From assembly GCF_051020955.1 (NCBI RefSeq), contig NW_027476258.1, forward strand, positions 62,001 to 126,000: DNA of 64,000 nt. Direction: 5' to 3'. The position numbers and the translations under genes are program-made. Positions 51,831 to 63,800 of the stretch are shown piece after piece. Position 1 is the stretch's first letter. Each line of letters opens with the position of its first letter. The stretch comes from Megalopta genalis. Lineage: Eukaryota; Arthropoda; Insecta; Hymenoptera; Halictidae. The notes below the pieces were generated by a model. It saw nothing but the letters and a program-made list of their open reading frames with translations, did no database searches and was not told the DNA's origin.

Positions 51831-54800
51831 TCGCATTGATTTGAAGCTAAATGATGTGTTTCGTATGGATTTGAAGCTAAACCTTCTACATCGCATTGAT
51901 TTGAAGCTAACCTTCTACATTCTATTGATTTGAAGCTAAACCTTCTACCTCTTATTGTTTTGAAGCTAAACCTTCTACATCGCATTGATTTGCTGCTAAA
52001 TCAAGTGTTTCGCATGGATTTGAAGGTAACTCGTTCGTTTCGCCTGCAGTTGAATCTACATCACATATATCGCTAGTATTTGAAGCTAAATCATGTATAT
52101 CGCGTGGATTTTGAAGCTAACTCGTTTGATTAGTCTTCATTTGAAGCTATATCTCTTACACCCCAAATGTTTGAAGCTATATCATTTGTTTCGTATGGAT
52201 TTGAAGCTAAACCTACTACATCGCACTGATTTGAAGCTAAATCTTGTGTATGGCATGGATTTGAAGCTAAACCTTCTACATCGAATTGATTCGAAGCTAA
52301 ATCATGTGTATCGCATGGATTTGAAGCTACCTCGTTTGTTTCGCATGCAGTTGTAGCTAAATAATGTATATCACAAGAATTTGTAGCTAAACCATTTGTT
52401 TTGCATGGATTTGAAGTTAAGCCTTCTACTTCGCATTCATTTGAAGCTAAATCAATTGTTTCGCATGGATTTGAATCTAAGCCCTGTCCTTCTAATTGAT
52501 TTGAAGCTAAATCATGTGTTTCGTATGGATTTGAAGCTAAACCTTCTACAGCGCATTGTTTTGAAGCTAAATCTTGTGTATGGCATGGATTTGAAGCTAA
52601 ACCTTCTACATCGCATTGATATGAAGCTAAATCATGTGTATCGCATGGATTTGAAGCTAACTCGTTTGTTTCGCATGCAGTTGTAGCTAAATAATGTATG
52701 TCACAAGTATTTGTAGCTAAACCATTTGTTTTGCATAGATTTGTAGCTAAGCCTTCTACTTCGCATTCATTTGAAGCTAAATCATTTGCTTTGCATGGAT
52801 TTGAATCTAAGCCTTGTCCTTCGAATTGATTTGAAGCTAAATCATGTGTTTCGTATGGATTTGAAGCTAAACCTTCTACATCGCATTGATTTGAAGTTAA
52901 ACCTTCTATATTCTATTGATTTGAAGCTAAACCTTCTACCTCTTATTGATTTGAAGCTAAACCTTCTACATCGCATTGATTTGAAGATAAATCGTGTGTT
53001 TCGCATAGATTTGAAGCTAACTCGTTAGTTTCGCATGCAGTTGTAGCTAAATAATGTATATCACAAGTATTTGTAGCTAAACCATTTGTTTCGCATGGAT
53101 TTGAAGCTCCCCCTTCTACTTCGCATTGATTTGAAGCTAAATCATTTGTTTCGCATGGAATTGAAGCTACCTCGTTTGTTCCTCCTGCTTTTGAAGCTAT
53201 ATCACTTATATCGCATGGATTTGTAGCTGAACCTACCACATCGCATTGATTTGAAGCTAAATCATTTGTTTCGCGTGGAATTGAAGCTACCTCGTTTGTT
53301 CCTCCAGCTTTTGAAGCTCTATCACTTATATCGCAAGTATTTGAAGCTAAATCATATGTGTGGTATGGATTTGAAGCAGAACCTTCTACATCGCATTGAT
53401 TTGAAGCTAAATCTTGTGTATCGCATGGATTTGAAGCTAAACCTTCTACATCGCATTGATTTGAAGCTAAATCATTTGTTTCGCATGGATTTGAATCTAA
53501 GCCTTGTCCTTCGAATTGATTTGAAGCTAAATCGTGTGTTTCGTATGGATTTGAAGCTTAACCTTCTACATCGCATTGATTTGCAGCTAAATCAAGTGTT
53601 TCGCATGGATTTGAAGCTAACTCGTTCGTTTCGCCTGCAGTTGAATCTACATCACATATATCGCTAGTATTTGAAGCTAAATCATGTATATCGCGTGGAT
53701 TTTGAAGCTAACTAGATTGATTAGTCTTCATTTGAAGCTATATCACTTACACCCCAAGTGTTTGAAGCTATATCATTTGTTTCGTATGGATTTGAAGCTA
53801 AACCTACAACATCGCATTGATTTGAAGCTAAATCTTGTGTATGGCATGGATTTGAAGCTAAACCTTCTACATCGAATTGATTGGAAGCTAAATCATGTGT
53901 ATCGCATGGATTTGAAGCTAACTCGTTTGTTTCGCATGCAGTTGTAGCTAAATAATGTATATTACAAGTATTTGTAGCTAAACCATTTGTTTTGCATGGA
54001 TTTGAAGCTAAGCCTTCTACTTCGCATTCATTTGAAGCTAAATCATTTGTTTTGCATGGATTTGAATCTAAGCCTTGTCCTTCGAATTGATTTGAAGCTA
54101 AATCATGTGTTTCGTATGGATTTGAAGCTAAACCTCCTACATCGCATTGATTTGAAGTTAAACCTTCTACATTCTATTGATTTGAAGCTAAACCTTCTAC
54201 CTGTTATTGTTTTGAAGCTGAACCTTCTATATCGCATTGATTTGCAGCTAAATCATGTGTTTCGCATGGTTTTGAAGCTAACTCGTTCGTTGCGCATGCA
54301 GTTGAAGCTAAATCATGGATAAAACAAGTATTTGAAGCTGAACTATTCGTTCCGCATGGATTTGAAGCTAAGCCTCCTACTTCGCATTGATTTGAAGATA
54401 AATCATGTGTTCCGCATGGATTAGATCATACATCGTTTGTTTCGCATGCAGTTGAAGCTAAATCATGTATATCACAAGTATTTGAAGCTAAACCATTTGT
54501 TTCGCATGGATTTGAAGCTAAGCCATCTAGTTCGCATTGATTTGAAGCTAAATCATGTATAAAACAGGTATTTGAAGCTAAACTATTCGTTTCGTATGGA
54601 TCGAAGATAAGCCTTCTACTACGCATTGATTTGAAGCTAAATCATGTATTTCGCATGGATTTGCATCTAGCTCATTTGATTTCCCTGCATTTGTAGCAAT
54701 GTCATGTATAAAACAAGTATTTGCAGCTAATCCATTTGTATCGCATGGATTTGAAGCTAACTCGTTTGTTTCGCATGCAGTTGTAGCTAAATAATGTATA

Positions 54801-57800
54801 TCACAAGTATTTGTAGCTAAACCATTTGTTTTGCATGGATTTGAATCTAAGCCTTCTACTTCGCATTCATTTGAAGCTAAATCATTTGTTTCGCATGGAT
54901 TTGAATCTAAGCCTTGTCCTTCGAATTGATTTGAAGCTAAATCATTTGTTTCGCATGGAATTGAATCTACCTCGTATGTCCCTCCAGCTTTTGAAGCTGT
55001 ATCACTTATATCGCAAGTAATTGAAGCTAAATCATATGGGTCGTATGGGTTTGAAGCAGAACCTTCTACATCGCATTGATTTGAAGCTAAATCATTTTTT
55101 TCGCATGGATGTGATGCTAAACCTTCTACACCGCATTGATTTGCAGCTAAATCATTTGTTTCGCATGGATTTGAATCTAAGCCTTGTCCTTCGAATTGAT
55201 TTGAAGCTAAATCATGTGTTTCGTATGGATTTGAAGCTAAACCATCTACATTGCATTGACTTGAAGCTAAACCTTCTACATTCTATTGATTTGAAGCTAA
55301 ACCTTCTACCTGTTTTGCTTTGAAGCTGAACCTTCTATATCATATTGATTTGCAGCTAAATCATGTATATCGCGTGGATTTGATGCTAACTCGTTCGTTA
55401 CGCATGCAGTTAAATCTAAATAACGTATATCACAAGTATTTGAAGCTGAACCATTTGATTCGCATGGATTTGAAGCTAAGCCTTCTAATTCGCATTAATT
55501 GGAAGTTAAATCACGTGTTTTGCATGGATTTGAAGCTAAGCCTTCTAATTCGCATTAATTGGAAGTTAAATCACGTGTTTTGCATGGATTTGAAGCTAAA
55601 CCTTCTACATCGCATTGATTTGAAGCTAAATCATGTGTTTCGCATGCAGTTGAAGCTAAATCATGTCTTTCACAAGTATTTGAAGATGAACCATTTGAAT
55701 CGCATTGATTTGAACCCGACCCTTCTACTTCGCACTGATTTGCAGCTAAATAATGTGTTTCGCATGGATTTGAAGCTAAACCTTCTACTTCGCATTCATT
55801 TGAATCTAAATCATTTGCTTCGCATGGATTTGAATCTAAGCCTTGTCCTTCGAATTGATTTGAAGCTAAATCATGTGTTTCGTACGGATTTGAAGCTAAA
55901 CCTTCTACATGGCATTGATTTGAAGTTAAACCTTCTATAATCTATTGATTTGAAGCTAAACCTTCTACCTCTTATTGATTTGAAGCTCAACCTTCTACAT
56001 CGCATTGATTTGAAGATAAATCGTGTGTTTCGCATGGATTTGAAGCTAACTCGTTAGTTTCGCATGCAGTTGGAGCTAAATAATGTATATCACAAGTATT
56101 TGTAGCTCAACCATTTGTTTCGCATGGATTTGAAGCTACGCCTTCTACTTCGCATTGATTTGAAGCTAAATCATTTGTTTCGCATGGAATTGAAGCTACC
56201 TCGTATGTTCCTCCAGCTTTTGAAGCTGTATCACTTATATCGCAAGTATTTGAAGCTAAATCATATGTGTCGTATGGATTTGAAGCAGAACCTTCTACAT
56301 CGCATTGATTTGAAGCTAAATCTAGTGTATCGAATGGATTTGAAGCTAAACCTTCTACATCGCATTGATTTGCAGCTAAATCATTTGTTTCGCGTGGATT
56401 TGAATCTAAGCCTTGTCCTTCGAATTGATTTGAAGCTAAATCATGTGTTTCGTATGGTTTTGAAGCTAAACCATCTACATCGCATTGACTTGAAGCTAAA
56501 CCTTCTACATTCTATTGATTTGAAGCTAAACCTTCTACCTGTTTTGCTTTGAAGCTGAACCTTCTATATCGTATTGATTTGCAGCTAAATCATGTGTATC
56601 GCGTGGATTTGATGCAAACTCGTTCGTTACGCATGCAGTTAAATCTAAGTAACGTATATCACAAGTATTTGAAGCCGAACCATTTGATTCGCATGGATTT
56701 GAAGCTAAGCCTTCTACTTGGCATTAATTGGAAGTTAAATCACGTGTTTTGCATGGAATTGAATCTACCTCGTATGTCCCTCCAGCTTTTGAAGCTGTAT
56801 CACTTATATCGCAAGTATTTGAAGCTAAATCATATGGGTCGTATGGGTTTGAAGCAGAACCTTCTACATCGCATTGATTTGAAGCTAAATCATTTTTTTC
56901 GCATGGATGTGAAGCTAAACCTTCTACATCGCATGATTTGCAGCTAAATCATTTGTTTGGCATGGATTTGAATCTAAGCCTTGTCCTTCGAATTGATTTG
57001 AAGCTAAATTATGTGTTTCGTATGGATTTGAAGCTAAACCATCTACATCGCATTGACTTGAAGCTAAACCTTCTACATTCTATTGATTTGAAGCTAAACC
57101 TTCTACCTGTTTTGCTTTGAAGCTGAACCTTCTATATCGTATTGATTTGCAGCTAAATCATGTGTATCGCGTGGATTTGATGCTAACTCGTTCGTTACGC
57201 ATGCAGTTAAATCTAAATAACGTATATCACAAGTATTTGAAGCTAAACCATTTGATTCGCATGGATTTGAAGCTAAGCCTTCTAATTCGCATTGATTTGA
57301 AGCTAAATCATTTGTTTCGCATGGAATTGAAGCTACCTCGTATGTTCCTCCAGCTTTTGAAGCTGTATCACTTATATCGCAAGTATTTGAAGCTAAATCA
57401 TATGTGTCGTATGGATTTGAAGCAGAACCTTCTACATCGCATTGATTTGAAGCTAAATCTAGTGTATCGAATGGATTTGAAGCTAAACCTTCTACATCGC
57501 ATTGATTTGCAGCTAAATCATTTGTTTCGCGTGGATTTGAATCTAAGCCTTGTCCTTCGAATTGATTTGAAGCTAAATCATGTGTTTCGTATGGTTTTGA
57601 AGCTAAACCATCTACATCGCATTGACTTGAAGCTAAACCTTCTACATTCTATTGATTTGAAGCTAAACCTTCTACCTGTTTTGCTTCGAAGCTGAACCTT
57701 CTATATGGTATTGATTTGCAGCTAAATCATGTGTATCGCGTGGATTTGATGCTAACTCGTTCGTTACGCATGCAGTTAAATCTAAGTAACGTATATCACA

Positions 57801-60800
57801 AGTATTTGAAGCCGAACCATTTGATTCGCATGGATTTGAAGCTAAGCCTTCTACTTGGCATTAATTGGAAGTTAAATCACGTGTTTTGCATGGAATTGAA
57901 TCTACCTCGTATGTCCCTCCAGCTTTTGAAGCTGTATCACTTATATCGCAAGTATTTGAAGCTAAATCATATGTGTCGTATGGATTTGAAACAGAACCTT
58001 CTACATCGCATTGATTTGAAGCTAAATCTAGTGTATCGAATGGATTTGAAGCTAAACCTTCTACATCGCATTGATTTGCAGCTAAATCATTTGTTTCGCA
58101 TGGATTTGAATCTAAGCCTTGTCCTTCGAATTGATTTGAAGCTAAATCATTTGTTTCGTATGGATTTGAAGCTAAACCATCTACATCGCATTGACTTGAA
58201 GCTAAACCTTCTACATTCTATTGATTTGAAGCTAAACCTTCTACCTCTTATTGATTTGAAGCTCAACCTTCTACATCGCATTGATTTGAAGATAAATCGT
58301 GTGTTTCGCATGGATTTGAAGCTAACTCGTTAGTTTCGCATGCAGTTGGAGCTAAATAATGTATATCACAAGTATTTGTAGCTCAACCATTTGTTTCGCA
58401 TGGATTTGAAGCTACGCCTTCTACTTCGCATTGATTTGAAGCTAAATCATTTGTTTCGCATGGAATTGAAGCTACCTCGTATGTTCCTCCAGCTTTTGAA
58501 GCTGTATCACTTATATCGCAAGTATTTGAAGCTAAATCATATGTGCCGCATGGATTTGAAGCTGAACCTTCTACATCACATTGATTTGCAGCTAAATCAT
58601 TTGTTTCGTATGGATGTGAATCTAAGCCTTGGCCTTCGAATTGATTTGAAGCTAAATCATATGTTTCGTATGGATTTGAAGCTAAACCTTCTACATCGCA
58701 TTGATTTGAAGCTAAATCATGTGTCTCGCATGGAATTGAAGCTACCTCGTTTGTTCCTACTACTTTTGAAGCTATATCACTTATATCGCAAGTATTTGAA
58801 GCTAAATCATGTGTATCGCATGGATTTGAAGCTAACTCGTTTGTTTCGCATGCAGTTGTAGCTAAATAATATATATCACAAGTATCTGTAGCTAAACCAT
58901 TTGTTTCGCATGAATTTGAAGCTAAGCCTTCTACTTCGCATTGATTTGAAGCTAAATCATTTGTTTCGCATGGAATTGAAGCTACCTCGTTTGTTCCTCC
59001 AGCTTTTGAAGCTGTATCACTTATATCGCAAGTATTTGAAGCTAAATCATATGTGTCGTATGGATTTGAAGCAGAACCTTCTACATCGCATTGATTTGAA
59101 GCTAAATCTAGTGTATCGCATGGATTTGATGCAGAACCTTCTACATCGCATTGATTTGAAGCTAAATCTAGTGTATCGCATGAATTTGAAGCTAAGCCTT
59201 CTACTTCGCATTGATTTGAAGCTAAATCATTTGTTTCGCATGGAGTTGAAGCTACCTCGTTTGTTCCTCCAGCTTTTGAAGCTGTATTACTTATATCGCA
59301 AGTATTTGAAGCTAAATCATATGTGTCGTATGGATTTGAAGCAGAACCTGCTTCATCGCATTGATTTGCAGCTAAATCATGTGTTTCGCATGGATTTGAA
59401 GCTAACTCGTTCGTTGCGCATGCAGTTAAATCTAAATAACGTATATCACAAGTATTTGAAGCTAAACCATTTGATTCGCACGGATTTGAAGCTAAGCCTT
59501 CTACTTCGCATTAATTGGAAGTTAAATCACGTATTTTGCACGGATTTGAAGCTAAACCTTCTACATCGCATTGATTTGAAGCTAAATCGCGTGTTTCGCA
59601 TGGATTTGAAGCTAACTCGTTTGTTTCGCATGAAGTTGTAGCTAAATAATGTACATCACAGGTATTTGTAGCTAATCCATTTGTTTTGCATGGATTTGAA
59701 GCTAAGCCTTCTACTTCGCATTCATTTGAAGCTAAATCATTTGTTTCGCATGGATTTGAATCTAAGCCTTCTACTTCGCATTGATTTGAAGCTAAATCGT
59801 TTGTTTCGCATGGAATTGAAGCTACCTCGTTTGTTCCTACAGCTTTTGAAGCTATATCACTTATATCGCAAGTATTTGAAGCTAAATCATGTGTATCGCA
59901 TGGATTTGAAGCTAACTCGTTTGTTTCGCATGCAGTTGTAGCTAAATAATATATATCACAAGTATCTGTAGCTAAACCATTTGTTTCGCATGAATTTGAA
60001 GCTAAGCCTTCTACTTCGCATTGATTTGAAGCTAAATCATTTGTTTCGCATGGAATTGAAGCTACCTCGTTTGTTCCTCCAGCTTTTGAAGCTGTATCAC
60101 TTATATCGCAAGTATTTGAAGCTAAATCATATGTGTCGTATGGATTTGAAGCAGAACCTTCTTCATCGCATTGATTTGCAGCTAAATCATGTGTTTCGCA
60201 TGGATTGGAAGCTAACTCGTTCGTTGCGCATGCAGTTAAATCTAAATAACGTATATCACAAGTATTTGAAGCTAAACCATTTGATTCGCACGGATTTGAA
60301 GCTAAGCCTTCTACTTCGCATTAATTGGAAGCTAAATCATTTGTTTCGCATGGATTTGAATCTAAGCCTTCTACTTCGCATTGATTTGAAGCTAAATCGT
60401 TTGTTTCGCATGGAATTGAAGCTACCTCGTTTGTTCCTCTAGCTTTTGAAGCTGTATCACTTATATCGCAAGTATTTGAAGCTAAATCATATGTGTCGTA
60501 TGGATTTGAAGCAGAACCTTCTACATCGCATTGATTTGAAGCTAAATCTAGTGTATCGCATGGATTTGAAGCTAAACCTTCTACGTCGCAATGATTTGCA
60601 GCTAAATCATTTGTTTCGCATGGATTTGAATCTAAGCCTTGTCCTTCGAATTGATTTGAAGCTAAATCATGTGTTTCGTATGGATTTGAAGCTAAACCTT
60701 CTACATCGCATTGATTTGAAGCTAAACCTTCTACATTCTATTGATTTGAAGAAAACCTTCTACCTGTTATTGTTTTGAAGCTGAACCTTCTATATCGCAT

Positions 60801-63800
60801 TGATTTGCCGCTAAATCATGTGTTTCGCATGGTGTTGAAGCTAACTCGTTCGTTTCGCCTGCAGTTAAATCTACATCACATATATCGCTAGTATTTGAAG
60901 CTAAATCACGTGTATCGCGTGGATTTTGAAGCTAACTCGTTTGATTAGTCTTCATTTGAAGCTATATCACTTACACCCCAAGTGTTTGAATCTATATCAT
61001 TTGTTTCGCATGGATTTGAAGCTAATCCTTCTTCATCGCATTGATTTGCAGCTAAATCATGTGTTTCGCATGGATTTGAAGCTAACTCGTCCGTTTCGCC
61101 TGTATTTGAAGCTAGATCACTTATATCGCAAGTATTTGAAGCTAAATCATGTGTTTCGTTTGGATTTGAAGCTAAACCTTCAACATCGCATTGACTTGCA
61201 GCTAAATCTAGTGTATCGCACGGATATGAATCTAAACCTTATACATCGCATTGATTTGCAGCTAAATCATGTGTTTCGCGTGGATTTGAAGCTAACTCGT
61301 TCGTTTCGCCACCATTTGAACCTATATCACTTATATCGCAAGTATTTGAAGCTAAATCATATGTGCCGCATGGATTTGAAGCTGAACCTTCTACATCACA
61401 TTGACTTGCAGCTAAATCATTTGTTTCGCATGGATGTGAATCTAAGCCTTGGCCTTCGAATTGATTTGAAGCTAAATCATATGTTTCGTATGGATTTGAA
61501 GCTAAACCTTCTACATCGCATTGATTTGAAGCTAAATCATGTGTCTCGCATGGAATTGAAGCTACCTCGTTTGTTCCTACAGCTTTTGAAACTATATCAC
61601 TTATATCGCAAGTATTTGAAGCTAAATCATGTGTATCGCATGGATTTGAAGCTAACTCGTTTGTTTCGCATGCAGTTGTAGCTAAATAATGTATATCACA
61701 AGTATTTGTAGCTAAACCATTTGTTTCGCATGAATTGAAGCTAAGCCTTCTACTTCGCATTGATTTGAAGCTAAATCATTTGTTTCGCATGGAATTGAAG
61801 CTACCTCGTTTGTTCCTCCAGCTTTTGAAGCTGTATCACTTTTATCGCAAGTATTTGAAGCTAAATCATATGTGTCGTATGGATTTGAAGCAGAACCTTC
61901 TTCATCGCATTGATTTGCAGCTAAATCATGTGTTTCGCATGGATTTGAAGCTAACTCGTTCGTTGCGCATGCAGTTAAATCTAAATAACGTATATCACAA
62001 GTATTTGAAGCTAAACCATTTGATTCGCACGGATTTGAAGCTAAGCCTTCTACTTCGCATTAATTGGAAGTTAAATCACGTATGTTGCACGGATTTGAAG
62101 CTAAACCTTCTACATCGCATTGATTTGAAGCTAAATCGTGTGTTTTGCATGGATTTGAAGCTAACTCGTTTGTTTCGCATGCAGTTGTTGCTAAATAATG
62201 TATATCACAGGTATTTGTAGCTAATCCATTTGTTTTGCATGGATTTGAAGCTAAGCCTTCTATTTCGCATTCATTTGAAGCTAAATCATTTGTTTCGCAT
62301 GGATTTGAATCTAAGCCTTCTACTTCGCATTGATTTGAAGCTAAATCGTTTGCTTCGCATGGAATTGAAGCTACCTCGTTTGTTCCTCTAGCTTTTGAAG
62401 CTTTATCACTTATATCGCAAGTATTTGAAGCTAAATCATATGTGTCGTATGGATTTGAAGCAGAACCTTCTACATCGCATTGATTTGAAGCTAAATCTAG
62501 TGTATCGCATGGATTTGATGCAGAACCTTCTACATCGCATTGATTTGAAGCTAAATCTAGTGTATCGCATGAATTTGAAGCTAAGCCTTCTACTTCGCAT
62601 TGATTTGAAGCTAAATCATTTGTTTCGCATGGAGTTGAAGCTACCTCGTTTGTTCCTCCAGCTTTTGAAGCTGTATTACTTATATCGCAAGTATTTGAAG
62701 CTAAATCATATGTGTCGTATGGATTTGAAGCAGAACCTGCTTCATCGCATTGATTTGCAGCTAAATCATGTGTTTCGCATGGATTTGAAGCTAACTCGTT
62801 CGTTGCGCATGCAGTTAAATCTAAATAACGTATATCACAAGTATTTGAAGCTAAACCATTTGATTCGCACGGATTTGAAGCTAAGCCTTCTACTTCGCAT
62901 TAATTGGAAGTTAAATCACGTATTTTGCACGGATTTGAAGCTAAACCTTCTACATCGCATTGATTTGAAGCTAAATCGCGTGTTTCGCATGGATTTGAAG
63001 CTAACTCGTTTGTTTCGCATGAAGTTGTAGCTAAATAATGTACATCACAGGTATTTGTAGCTAATCCATTTGTTTTGCATGGATTTGAAGCTAAGCCTTC
63101 TACTTCGCATTCATTTGAAGCTAAATCATTTGTTTCGCATGGATTTGAATCTAAGCCTTCTACTTCGCATTGATTTGAAGCTAAATCGTTTGTTTCGCAT
63201 GGAATTGAAGCTACCTCGTTTGTTCCTACAGCTTTTGAAGCTATATCACTTATATCGCAAGTATTTGAAGCTAAATCATGTGTATCGCATGGATTTGAAG
63301 CTAACTCGTTTGTTTCGCATGCAGTTGTAGCTAAATAATATATATCACAAGTATCTGTAGCTAAACCATTTGTTTCGCATGAATTTGAAGCTAAGCCTTC
63401 TACTTCGCATTGATTTGAAGCTAAATCATTTGTTTCGCATGGAATTGAAGCTACCTCGTTTGTTCCTCCAGCTTTTGAAGCTGTATCACTTATATCGCAA
63501 GTATTTGAAGCTAAATCATATGTGTCGTATGGATTTGAAGCAGAACCTTCTTCATCGCATTGATTTGCAGCTAAATCATGTGTTTCGCATGGATTGGAAG
63601 CTAACTCGTTCGTTGCGCATGCAGTTAAATCTAAATAACGTATATCACAAGTATTTGAAGCTAAACCATTTGATTCGCACGGATTTGAAGCTAAGCCTTC
63701 TACTTCGCATTAATTGGAAGCTAAATCATTTGTTTCGCATGGATTTGAATCTAAGCCTTCTACTTCGCATTGATTTGAAGCTAAATCGTTTGTTTCGCAT

